From positions 1,860,001 to 1,924,000 of the forward strand of contig NZ_CP092915.1 of the NCBI RefSeq assembly GCF_022557175.1: a stretch of DNA of 64,000 bases. The letters are read 5' to 3'. Under the pieces are notes generated by a model. The model did no database searches and was not told the DNA's origin. It saw nothing but the letters and a program-made list of their open reading frames with translations. Both the position numbers and the translations under genes were made by a program. The number at the start of each line of letters is the position of its first letter. The first letter of the stretch is position 1. This document shows positions 17,472 to 26,072 of the stretch, one piece after another. The stretch comes from Mycolicibacterium sp. YH-1. GTDB taxonomy: Bacteria; Actinomycetota; Actinomycetes; Mycobacteriales; Mycobacteriaceae.

Positions 17472-19022
17472 CTACCGTAAACCTCCCACCAGTCGGTATT
17501 GGAGGTCCTGGATGAACGGGTGGCTGACCACTTGGACATCCGACTGCGTCGAGGCCACCACAGTGCCGTCGCGTGTCATCGTCACCGTGAAGGATCCCGG
17601 GCGCAACGGTGCCACGCATATTCCGCGGCCGACGGCCGCGGCACACGACGTCATCTGATCGCCGGCGGCGATGTCGATTCGGCTGGGAGCGGTGGCAAAA
17701 CTGACCACTTCGATGGCATCCCGCGGTTCGGTGGTGTCGGGGACCTGGCGCATCAGCAGTGTCTCGGGAAATGCCGGGGGAGCTGCGACGGGCTGGATTC
17801 GGTAGGAGACATAAAGCGCATCGCGTGCGATTCTGGGCGGCTTACCGCGCTTGAATGTGGCGATGTCGTAGGCGTTGAGGTCGAGCATTCGCCATCCGTG
17901 GGCGACCGATGGAGCCATCGCCGTCGACTCCGCGTAGTCGTTCCAGGTGATCAGCTGAACCCATTCGGCCCCGTAGCCGTTCGCAAGCTGCCACGCCATT
18001 CGATTGGTCATCCCGTTCAACGACTCTTCGAAGGTACCGCTGCGTGGCCTGCTGTCCTGAAAGGGGATGGCCTGCATCCATATCTTTCCGCGAAGGTGCG
18101 CTTGTCTGATCAGATCGCCCGGCGAGCCAGGGGTGTGATCTGACAGCGTCATTCCGCGAGGGCTTCTGCCGCCCCAAGCGGAGAACCCGTAGGAGATCGA
18201 GTCGTACGCAGCGATATTGCCCGACACGTTGACAAATACGGGGACGAACGCAATCTGGGTGTGCAAGTTGGCAGCCAGGGCTCCCAGCACCGCGGCCCAC
18301 CACTCCGGCGGTCGGCGCTCCGCCGCGAACGCGCTGAGCACCGGAGTGCCGTTCGCAAGCCGATATGCCGCGGGCGAAGCGAGATACGCGGAGAAGTCCG
18401 CGACGAACTCCTCAACGGAGACGTCGAACAGAGGACCAGATACATCCGCGGTGATGAGGATATCGAAGTTGGCGTCTCGGGCAGCGGCCGTCAGGAGATT
18501 GTCCACGATGTCAGACTGTGCGCGCGGTTTGATGACGTCTATCGCGAATCCGTCTATGCCCACTGATCTGGCTTGGCCTATCTCGGTGGTGAAATCCGCG
18601 ATCTGCCAATCGGGTTGATCGATGTGCCTGCGGGGCAGGGGCCGATCTCGGAGCAATCCGCCGTAGCTGGCGTGAATTCCCCCTTCCCCTTCTGGGGAGA
18701 GATATTGGCGCTGATAGTAGTCGTTGTCCCCATTCATATTGTCGATTGATATGGGGAAGTTCGGCACATAGTGTGCGAACACTTTGCGGCGTGTCGGACC
18801 GCTGGGCAGGTCGAAAGGCAGGTACGCGGTCACGGTACGTTCGGTGCGTGCCCCCCCTTCTTGTGTATTGGAATGGGGGGGATAGAGACTGGCGGCCACG
18901 AATGTCGTCACGAGAGCGAGGATTGCGGTGAACCGTCCGGCGATTCCTCTCACGTCCGGAAGCTCCGTCGGTCTGTTGCCGTCATGTCGGTCATCCAACG
19001 TTCCCCAATGTGTCCGTGACAC
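17472..19022 (-). CDS. Exported GH71-family alpha-1,3-glucanase-like glycoside hydrolase
   Basis: 516 aa with an uncleaved or late-cleaved signal anchor at about residues 28-45. The catalytic region starts KVFAHYVPNFPISIDN, contains GIDGFAIDVIKPRAQS with carboxylates at the expected barrel strands, and WVQLITWNDYAESTA, all features of GH71 (mutanase, endo-alpha-1,3-glucanase). The last about 110 residues form a separate beta-rich domain. Start is GTG 19022; it is the last gene of the minus-strand polysaccharide locus. It probably trims or releases the polymer outside the membrane. Linkage specificity is inference from the family. Confidence 0.78.
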   Translation of the reverse strand: MSRTHWGTLDDRHDGNRPTELPDVRGIAGRFTAILALVTTFVAASLYPPHSNTQEGGARTERTVTAYLPFDLPSGPTRRKVFAHYVPNFPISIDNMNGDNDYYQRQYLSPEGEGGIHASYGGLLRDRPLPRRHIDQPDWQIADFTTEIGQARSVGIDGFAIDVIKPRAQSDIVDNLLTAAARDANFDILITADVSGPLFDVSVEEFVADFSAYLASPAAYRLANGTPVLSAFAAERRPPEWWAAVLGALAANLHTQIAFVPVFVNVSGNIAAYDSISYGFSAWGGRSPRGMTLSDHTPGSPGDLIRQAHLRGKIWMQAIPFQDSRPRSGTFEESLNGMTNRMAWQLANGYGAEWVQLITWNDYAESTAMAPSVAHGWRMLDLNAYDIATFKRGKPPRIARDALYVSYRIQPVAAPPAFPETLLMRQVPDTTEPRDAIEVVSFATAPSRIDIAAGDQMTSCAAAVGRGICVAPLRPGSFTVTMTRDGTVVASTQSDVQVVSHPFIQDLQYRLVGGLR

Positions 19023-19052
19023 CCTGGCCGACGGGCCTGGGCGACTTCACCT

Positions 19053-20318
19053 CTACAAGTAGCGGCCGTCCACGGTCGTGGAGTCGTGCGCGAAGTTGAC
19101 GACCACCCCGAGGACAGGAGTGCCGATAACCCTTGTACCGTCGGCAATCTCGGTCAACGAACGGGCTGTCGCACCGGCGTCGACCACCTGGACGATGACG
19201 TCTGCGGCACCTACCAGGACCTGGGCCTCAACGGATTCCGAGAAGGCTGGCGAGTCTACGATGACGATGTCGGCGCCCTCCCTCGCGGCATCCAGGCGGT
19301 AGTCGAAGGCCTCGGCGGTGAGCAGGGGTGCGAGGCTGAGGGTTGTGGTCATGACGGAACCGGCGTACTCCCGCTGTGACCTCGACACTTCGCTCTCCGG
19401 CCCGAACTGCAGCTGCGCAACGGATTTTCCACGTTCGGCAAACGCGCGACCGAGCGTTCTCGCGACCATGCTCGCGCCATCCCCACGGTGCGGGGCGACC
19501 ACCGCCAACACTGGCGGCTTGCTCAGGTCGGGGAGACGCTGCAGAACCGAATCGACATTGACGCTCAGGCGCAATGCGGCCTGCCTGAACCTCTCGTCGG
19601 CATCGAAAACCGCTTCCACATCGTCATTCCGGGCCAACGCCTTGTTGCGCGTGAACTGGCCGATCACCGGGCTTCCGGTGATTGCCTCCACTTCGCGACG
19701 TGACCGCACCTTGGTGTCAAAGCGTTCGAGGAGCCAGATCAGTGAGAGGGCCACGACCAGGGCGCTGACCACCGCAGCAGTGATGATCAGCCACAACGGA
19801 ATTGCAGTCGATACCACGGTGGCCGGATTCGCCCGGGTCACCACCTGAACCAAAGGCGGGATGTCGGGGTTGTTGTCGATGTACTCGAGCTTCGCCACAT
19901 AGGAATTGAGCACATCGCCGTAGGCGTTGGCGATGTTCACCGCCCGTTCCGGACTCCCATCCGTCACCGAAACCACCATCAGAACCGTGTCCTTGACCGT
20001 CGACGCGGATACCTGACTGACCAACTGCTGAGGGGTCAGCGTCAGACCCAGCCGGTCGATGACGCGTTGAGCGAGATCGTCGCTCTTGAACATCTTCGAG
20101 TACGTCAGAACACGCTGCCGTGAGAAGAGGTCGCCCTGGTATGCGCCAGCTGACGTCTTGACATCGGGTGCCCGCAGGAAGAGTTGGGTCGAAGCCGTGT
20201 ACTCCGCGTGGGCAGTGACGTTGTAGGCACTGGCCCCGACCAACGCCACGACCAGGCAGACGGCGACGACCAACCAGCGTCGACGCATTACGATCCACCA
20301 TCGCTTCAGAAGTTCCAT
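19053..20318 (-). CDS. Polysaccharide co-polymerase (Wzz) with degenerate BY-kinase domain
   Basis: 421 aa. TM1 at about residues 15-33, a periplasm-facing Wzz domain (YTASTQLFLRAPD), TM2 at about 172-195, then a cytoplasmic Rossmann/P-loop-like domain. The P-loop position reads VAPHRGDGASMVARTLG, with Ala where the Walker A Lys should be; a Walker A'-like DIVIVDSPAF is retained. There is no tyrosine cluster (a single Tyr in DGRYL). It should set chain length for Wzy-type polymerisation but probably does not phosphorylate. GGAGGA RBS before the ATG. It lies 31 bp below a second Wzz gene. Confidence 0.82.
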   Translation of the reverse strand: MELLKRWWIVMRRRWLVVAVCLVVALVGASAYNVTAHAEYTASTQLFLRAPDVKTSAGAYQGDLFSRQRVLTYSKMFKSDDLAQRVIDRLGLTLTPQQLVSQVSASTVKDTVLMVVSVTDGSPERAVNIANAYGDVLNSYVAKLEYIDNNPDIPPLVQVVTRANPATVVSTAIPLWLIITAAVVSALVVALSLIWLLERFDTKVRSRREVEAITGSPVIGQFTRNKALARNDDVEAVFDADERFRQAALRLSVNVDSVLQRLPDLSKPPVLAVVAPHRGDGASMVARTLGRAFAERGKSVAQLQFGPESEVSRSQREYAGSVMTTTLSLAPLLTAEAFDYRLDAAREGADIVIVDSPAFSESVEAQVLVGAADVIVQVVDAGATARSLTEIADGTRVIGTPVLGVVVNFAHDSTTVDGRYL

Positions 20319-20349
20319 TGCTCCTCCGGACTATCGATTCGTACGCCGA

Positions 20350-21657
20350 CTACAACCTGTCGGCTAGGCCACTGTGTACAAGGGCAGGCGTCGCCACGAT
20401 GATCCGCCCGAGGTAACGTGCCTGACCTAACCGCAACAGCCGCTCTGCCTCTCGCACTTCGGAACTCGACGTTCCCGGAGCATCGGTCACCAGCACCGTC
20501 GCGCTGCCCGTACCCGTGAGATCGATCGCATCGATCGATTCCAATACCGCCGGTGCGATGACGAGGACCTCCTGTGTGGCCGCCAGTTCATCGAGGACTG
20601 CCCTTAGTGCATCCCAACGCGGGTGCGCGGCAGACTCTTTCGACCCTCCAAACGGCATCCAACCGAAGTCCCCGACATCGTCGAACACGATCGCGTCCTC
20701 GAGCGCACACCGGCCGGCGGCGACGTCCAGAAGGCCCGGATGGCCTGCCGTGCCAACGTCCACCGAGGAGTCGGCTACGACGACGACGGGCTGCCGACCC
20801 CGGGTGATCGACATGACCGCTGCGAGTCGCCGCGCGGCCAGCGTCACGGCCGGCGTACCACGGGGTGCGACGAAGACCAACGGTGCCCAGGCATCGTCGC
20901 GCAGTCTGTTGATCTGGAAATCGACAAATCCCGCATCGGCGTCGACCAGATCGGTGTTCGCCTCATCCGCTGACAGGATCCCGAGAACGTTGTCGGCGTC
21001 ATCCGCGGATCCCACGAGTTCGGCGACTGCCTTGCCTTCCCGCATCGACACATAGGTCAATCCGGCCAGGAGTCCGAGGAGTAATCCTGATCCGATGTAG
21101 AGCACTGTCCGCGGTGACACTGGGCGGGTGGGAACAGAGGCCGATTCCACCAGCAACGGCTGGACCGGTGAAACCCGTGTGTAAGGCGGTCGCTCGACTT
21201 CCTTGATGGTGGCTATCAGCTGACGTGCCGTCTCGTCGGCGATCAGGGCCGCTGTCGTCGGAGACTGATCGTTCGCCTGTACCTCCACAATGACCGTGTC
21301 CGGTATCACGTGTGTGGTCACCCTCCGGCTCAGGTCCTGTGCCGAGATCCCCAGGCCCAGACGTTCGCTCACCGGCCCGGTGATGAACGGGGTATCGACC
21401 AGTCGCGCGTAGCTCGCCACCCGCTGCTGGGTGAACTCGTCGCCATAGGCCAGTACGGCGCCACCGATATTCGGATCCGCGATGGCTGTTGAATCGTTCC
21501 AGTACGGCGCCACGATCATCAGGCGGGCGCTTGCCTGATACTCCGTCGGCAGGAAGAAGCTCATGACGCTGGCGACGGCACCCCCGAGCAAGGCCCAGCA
21601 CAGCAGTGCCAGAGAATTACGTCGGGCGATGGCGAGAAGGGTTCCGATGCTTCTCAT
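20350..21657 (-). CDS. Second Wzz-type chain-length protein, degenerate kinase domain
   Basis: 435 aa from ATG 21657. TM1 about residues 13-33, Wzz domain beginning YQASARLMIVAPYW, a Pro-rich segment before TM2 (SASVPTRPVSPRTVLYIGSG), and a C-terminal domain in which the P-loop position reads VAPRGTPAVTLAARRLA and lacks the Lys/Ser pair. It is shorter and more degenerate than its neighbour. The start overlaps the SGNH-hydrolase stop by 4 nt (ATGA). Two unequal Wzz proteins in one locus may form a hetero-oligomer; that is inference. Confidence 0.8.
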   Translation of the reverse strand: MRSIGTLLAIARRNSLALLCWALLGGAVASVMSFFLPTEYQASARLMIVAPYWNDSTAIADPNIGGAVLAYGDEFTQQRVASYARLVDTPFITGPVSERLGLGISAQDLSRRVTTHVIPDTVIVEVQANDQSPTTAALIADETARQLIATIKEVERPPYTRVSPVQPLLVESASVPTRPVSPRTVLYIGSGLLLGLLAGLTYVSMREGKAVAELVGSADDADNVLGILSADEANTDLVDADAGFVDFQINRLRDDAWAPLVFVAPRGTPAVTLAARRLAAVMSITRGRQPVVVVADSSVDVGTAGHPGLLDVAAGRCALEDAIVFDDVGDFGWMPFGGSKESAAHPRWDALRAVLDELAATQEVLVIAPAVLESIDAIDLTGTGSATVLVTDAPGTSSSEVREAERLLRLGQARYLGRIIVATPALVHSGLADRL

Positions 21658-22415
21658 TTCACCAACCCCATTGTCCTCATGCTGTCGAATATTCGACTTG
21701 CGTAGTATTCGTTGCCCACGGCATTGAGATGCACACCATCGGTCCAGAACAAGGGCTCGAGATCCCTCCCGCGATACCAACCCTCCGCGACCGGATCGAT
21801 GACGTACGCGTTCACTTCCTCGGCGCTACGCCTCATTCCCGCGGAAACGGCGGCGTAGTTTGACGCTTCCTGTGCTGCGACGTAGGACGGCAGCATCACA
21901 ATGATCTTCGCCTTGGGCCATGTGGCACGGACCTTCTTTATGTACTCGTCGGCAGCGGGGATGACGTCCGCGGGCGGCAACCCGAGATCGTTACGGCCGC
22001 CGTCGATCAGAACGACGTCCACGTCATACAGCTGCCCGTCTCGGGCAAGACGGTCGATGAAGGGGGTGCGGCCTGCCTTGACACCGCCCGCCACGTTGAC
22101 GAATCCCGTTCCCCCCTCGGCGTCCAGGGTGAGGCTCCAGCCAAGTCGGTCGCCGAGAAGATACGGGTACGGGCGGAATGTCGGGTCGCCGGTGCCGCCG
22201 GCAAACGAGTCACCGACAATGAGCAGTGTCGGCTTGTAATCGAACATCGACCCGAGCGCGGACACCGTGGATTCAGGCGCCTGCCCATGCGTGGACACAT
22301 CGTTGCGGTGCCATTGCGCGTATCCAACACCTACGGTCAATGCGAGCAGGACGAGCGTGAACAGCACCAATGACGCGCGCCCGAGGCCCGCCGACTCGCT
22401 CCTAGACCCGAACAT
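21654..22415 (-). CDS. Membrane-anchored SGNH hydrolase
   Basis: 253 aa. One N-terminal membrane segment (residues 13-33), then an extracytoplasmic SGNH domain with block I GDSFAGG, Gly/Asn block GGRNDLG and block V TDGVHLN (Asp/His). Such proteins deacetylate or O-acetylate polysaccharides. In a locus with two cytoplasmic acetyltransferases it may trim or move O-acetyl groups on the exported chain. It overlaps the flippase-polymerase gene by 14 nt and the Wzz gene by 4 nt. Confidence 0.82.
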   Translation of the reverse strand: MFGSRSESAGLGRASLVLFTLVLLALTVGVGYAQWHRNDVSTHGQAPESTVSALGSMFDYKPTLLIVGDSFAGGTGDPTFRPYPYLLGDRLGWSLTLDAEGGTGFVNVAGGVKAGRTPFIDRLARDGQLYDVDVVLIDGGRNDLGLPPADVIPAADEYIKKVRATWPKAKIIVMLPSYVAAQEASNYAAVSAGMRRSAEEVNAYVIDPVAEGWYRGRDLEPLFWTDGVHLNAVGNEYYASRIFDSMRTMGLVK

Positions 22416-25254
22416 GGTTCTCCTTGGCCGGATTGAGCAGTTCGAAGGCAGGGGGATCGTCGGGCGCTCGGGCGATACCGTCGCGTATCTCTGAACTCGC
22501 GGGGGATTTTCGTAGGAAGGCTGCGAACACCACTATGAAGAACAGATACGAGGCCGCTTGCAGCAGCGACCCGCGCAACAGGATCATCATGTAGAAGGGC
22601 AGCACGCAGCTGAGCAGAGCCGGCATGCCGACTGTGTTGAACTGTCGCTCGATGCCGGTGTCAATCCGATGCAGCCACCAGCCCAGGCCGAACATCCCGA
22701 GTACGAGCAAGACCCAGCCGCCGTTCAAATAGAACTCTATCCAGAGCGGTGCCGAGAGATTCGTGAACGGGTAACCACGCACATTGGCGATCAGAATCCC
22801 TGAATCGACCGGTTTGTCACTCCAGAAGGCCCTCGGAACGGCGAACAAGAACACGCCGAGCATCTGCCTGCCGGGAGATATGCCGTTCCGCTCCGCCACT
22901 AGATACCCATTGACCAACTGTCCGAACGAGTCGTAGTCAGGAGATATCAACGCTTCAATCGGATTGGCCGCCTTGAAGTTTGCTTCCCGCCCGTATCGAA
23001 ATGCGTCTGCCAGCGGGAAGATCACGAGGAGACCCAGTAGGAAGGACACCGCCATGACTCGGAATCTGGTTCTGGTCGCCGCCAGTCCCAACGCCGTCGC
23101 CGCGCCCAAGATTGCCGTACCGGACAGGTATCGGGCATTCGATATCGGGTTCATGCTGTTGGCCAGTAGTGCTCCGATCAACAGGATGAGAACGAGGTTC
23201 AGCCGGAGCGTACCTGCCGACGCGGGGAACCCCATCTCGTTGGCGCGCTTCAGTTCTCGGCGAAACCTAACCAGCGCAACAAAGGCCATCAGCAGTGCCA
23301 TGTACGAGCAGCCACGGACCATGGCACCCGGCGTGCCGGGTTTCCATATCGCGTCGTACACTGCGAAAGACTCGTCACGGCTCTGAGCGAACTGGATCCA
23401 CCCGACCTTCGACAAGTAGTAGACGTTCAACACGACTGCGAAGGCCACCAGTATGAGCAGGCGCGTGCCATCGATGGTGAACATGCGCGACATGTGACGT
23501 GCTTGCTTGGCGAGCCCAGCGGCCTTTCCGCGAAGCAACATCGCGTTATCGGCCAGAGCCCCGAGCAGAAACGCGCAACAGCCGACGATCGCGATCAGGG
23601 ACCCCACCGCTATCAAGGTGTGATCCATTCTGGCAATGGTGGTCGGGAAGATGTCCATACGAAGCTGCGCCAGGGGTGCGAGGCCCAGAAATGCGTAAGC
23701 GAAGGCCCAGTACATCATTTCGAAGAGTCGACGCTCGCCGGTGCCGATCAACCAGGCGAACCGGACGCCGGCGACGACGATCACCGGCAGTGACCACATC
23801 CACAGTCCGTTGTCCGGCACTCCCGTGTACCTGATGATCGCCACCGGGCCGAACACGACCAGTATGGCGCTGGTCCACAGTGCCAGAAGTCCGTTGGAGG
23901 TGTGCACACGCGACGCCAGGCGTGCGGCGACGGTGTTCGGTAGCTGACGTCGAGCGACCGAATTCACCCTGAGCGTCAACACCTGTCGTTTCGGGTCGAT
24001 CGGCCGGCGTACGCGCGGCGATCGGTCGATCACGTCGTCGTCGCTGGCCCACGGGCGGAACCACAGCATGGCCATCGTCGCGACGAATGCCGTCGCGGCG
24101 ACCATGCCAAGCGCAACACCGGATGCCGTGCGAAACGCGACTGCGGCTCCAAGTGAGGTCAGCAGCATCACCGCGACGTAACCGACCTTCAGCCGAAGCG
24201 CATCACGACTGCGGTTGAAGGTACGCAGGTAGATGGCGACTGCGATCGCCCAGCCACCGATGGCGTACTCGCACGCGATGATCGGCACGATCTGTTGTGT
24301 CGCGGCGAACGTTGCACCGAGCAGGAACTCTCCCCAGCGCAGCGGCAGGAAGTACAGAACGACACCCAACGTCACGGCGGCCAACGACATCGCCGCCGTG
24401 ATGCGAACCAAGATTCGCCACACCTGCTCCGGCCGCATCGTCAGGCGAGTGCCCTCGGATATCACGATCAGTGGCACGGCACTGGCAAGGATGGCCACGG
24501 GCGCCAGTACCGCCGTCGCGCCCCGAACCGCGGCAGTGACTGCCGGACTGAGCACCAGGGTCACGAACAGCAACACCGCGAACACGGTGACCTGCTCCAG
24601 TCCCGCCTCGGTGCCATAGCGGACGCGATGTCGCCAACCGTCGGCCATCCATTCGCGGTAGCCCGCGAGCCTCGGGCTGACCCGGACGTTGACGAGCATG
24701 CCGACCAGCGCGACGAGCGCAAGTAAACCCCATGCGCACACCAGGAAACTGGCGGTGATGTGCGGCAGCTTCAGCCAGGTACCCACCAGCAGAAGAACCG
24801 AGCCGGCGGACCACACACCGTCCCATATCGCTGCGATGTACGAGCGACCCTCTGCAATGGCGATATAGCGCAACACATCCTGGACGAGGACCACCGGGGT
24901 GGCCAACAAGAGAAGCAGCGCTTCGGTGCGCACCGAAGAACCGGCGACAGTGACCATCAGAACTCCGACGACTGGCGCGATGATCAACGCCGTCGTCACC
25001 GCGTACCCACCTTCCCGACGGACATCGGTGGTGGATTTCGCCGAACTGAGGAGGAGCGGCGTACCCAGCGCCCCGCGCTGGACGCCGATGGCTGCTGCAA
25101 GCAGCGTCATCACCAGGCCGATTCGCCCAAAGTCGGCAACCGACGTCACAACCGCGATCGCATAGATGATCAAACCGTTGCTCAGGCTAGAGAAGACTTG
25201 ATCGATTCCGCCAGCAAGCGCCCGCGCCTTGCTGAACGTCGACGGCCGCTCCAT
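22402..25254 (-). CDS. Fused Wzx-type flippase and Wzy-type polymerase
   Basis: 950-aa polytopic membrane protein from ATG 25254. The N-terminal about 410 residues look like a 12-helix MATE/PST-type flippase (ARALAGGIDQVFSSLSNGLIIYAIAVV). A basic, hydrophilic linker at about 420-460 (DRSPRVRRPIDPKRQVLTLRV) leads into a second polytopic half of about 490 residues. That half carries an O-antigen-polymerase-like large loop (GREANFKAANPIEALISPDYDSFGQLVNGYL) and a C-terminal helical block. Wzx and Wzy are normally separate proteins. No frameshift or stop is visible in the linker, so the fusion appears genuine. Confidence 0.8.
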   Translation of the reverse strand: MERPSTFSKARALAGGIDQVFSSLSNGLIIYAIAVVTSVADFGRIGLVMTLLAAAIGVQRGALGTPLLLSSAKSTTDVRREGGYAVTTALIIAPVVGVLMVTVAGSSVRTEALLLLLATPVVLVQDVLRYIAIAEGRSYIAAIWDGVWSAGSVLLLVGTWLKLPHITASFLVCAWGLLALVALVGMLVNVRVSPRLAGYREWMADGWRHRVRYGTEAGLEQVTVFAVLLFVTLVLSPAVTAAVRGATAVLAPVAILASAVPLIVISEGTRLTMRPEQVWRILVRITAAMSLAAVTLGVVLYFLPLRWGEFLLGATFAATQQIVPIIACEYAIGGWAIAVAIYLRTFNRSRDALRLKVGYVAVMLLTSLGAAVAFRTASGVALGMVAATAFVATMAMLWFRPWASDDDVIDRSPRVRRPIDPKRQVLTLRVNSVARRQLPNTVAARLASRVHTSNGLLALWTSAILVVFGPVAIIRYTGVPDNGLWMWSLPVIVVAGVRFAWLIGTGERRLFEMMYWAFAYAFLGLAPLAQLRMDIFPTTIARMDHTLIAVGSLIAIVGCCAFLLGALADNAMLLRGKAAGLAKQARHMSRMFTIDGTRLLILVAFAVVLNVYYLSKVGWIQFAQSRDESFAVYDAIWKPGTPGAMVRGCSYMALLMAFVALVRFRRELKRANEMGFPASAGTLRLNLVLILLIGALLANSMNPISNARYLSGTAILGAATALGLAATRTRFRVMAVSFLLGLLVIFPLADAFRYGREANFKAANPIEALISPDYDSFGQLVNGYLVAERNGISPGRQMLGVFLFAVPRAFWSDKPVDSGILIANVRGYPFTNLSAPLWIEFYLNGGWVLLVLGMFGLGWWLHRIDTGIERQFNTVGMPALLSCVLPFYMMILLRGSLLQAASYLFFIVVFAAFLRKSPASSEIRDGIARAPDDPPAFELLNPAKENHVRV

Positions 25255-25259
25255 GTCGG

Positions 25260-26072
25260 CTACCCGCCCGCCGCCGACGCCCATACCTTCTCCAAGGCGG
25301 GCAGCGAATCCGTCAACCCGTGGTTGGCGAACAGTTCGAAATTCGCGTAGCTTCCTTGCCACTCCGATATCCGCGGATCCGAGACGTTCCGATGAACGTT
25401 CTGCGGTAGATCCAAGGTGACCTCGGAACCGCTGATAGTGATCTGGACCTCGTACGCCGTGTTCCCGTCCTCGGCCAGCGGCTCCGGAAAGTCGCCCGCG
25501 GCAATGACATCCAGAGGGTCTCCCTCAGCGTGCGTCACGCTGAGGTTCCAGTTCGCGGGCGTTAACACAAAGTGCACCGGCAGCGGACGGATCGTGGGTG
25601 GGAAGTTGGTGTCGACGCCGCGGGACACCAACAACACCACAGCTCCCTTGGTGCCGCCACCCGGCCGGAACACGAATCGGGCACCCAACGATCGCACTGG
25701 CGCACGCAGATCCGGTGTACTGAAGAATCCCGCGGCAGTCTCCTCAGCTGTGGGCTGATAGGTGAGCCGGCCGTCGACGATGCGGGGGCGGGCGCCCGGG
25801 TCATTCGGGGTACCGGCGACCCGCGCCGGCTCACCGCCGTTGAACCGTTCCGGTGCGGGCCCGTCGGGCATGCCCGCGAACGTGGCCTCGACGCTGATCC
25901 CCTGCGCGGCAGGGGGAGCGTTTCCTCGAACGAAGCCCCACCACAGCGCGCCCGTCACCACAACGGCGAGCAACACAGCCAACGCAACCTGCAGGCCCAG
26001 CCGAAGTGGCCCGCGGGTGGTCCGTGGGCTCGTGTGGGTCCTGTGGGTGCTGTGGGTCGTCCGGGTACTCAT
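25260..26072 (-). CDS. Membrane-anchored extracytoplasmic protein of unknown function
   Basis: 270 aa. A short Thr/His/Arg-rich cytoplasmic tail (residues 1-24, encoded by imperfect 9-bp repeats), one TM segment (about 25-48), and a secreted domain of about 215 residues rich in beta strands (GARFVFRPGGGTKGAVVLLVSRG, YEVQITISGSEVTLDLP). The pattern suggests a concanavalin-like lectin/glucanase fold, but no catalytic motif was found. Translationally coupled to the upstream GT4 (ATGA overlap). It may bind or guide the nascent polysaccharide. Confidence 0.65.
   Translation of the reverse strand: MSTRTTHSTHRTHTSPRTTRGPLRLGLQVALAVLLAVVVTGALWWGFVRGNAPPAAQGISVEATFAGMPDGPAPERFNGGEPARVAGTPNDPGARPRIVDGRLTYQPTAEETAAGFFSTPDLRAPVRSLGARFVFRPGGGTKGAVVLLVSRGVDTNFPPTIRPLPVHFVLTPANWNLSVTHAEGDPLDVIAAGDFPEPLAEDGNTAYEVQITISGSEVTLDLPQNVHRNVSDPRISEWQGSYANFELFANHGLTDSLPALEKVWASAAGG
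26032..26067. repeat. Imperfect 9-bp tandem repeats, four units
   Basis: Units gtgtgggtc, ctgtgggtg, ctgtgggtc and gtccgggta follow one another at 26032-26067. They encode the Thr/His/Arg-rich N-terminal tail of the exported protein. Because 9 bp keeps the frame, copy-number change would alter only tail length. Confidence 0.65.

Noticed and set aside
19053..20318. Active bacterial tyrosine kinase
   Set aside because: The Walker A lysine is replaced by Ala and there is no tyrosine-rich tail.
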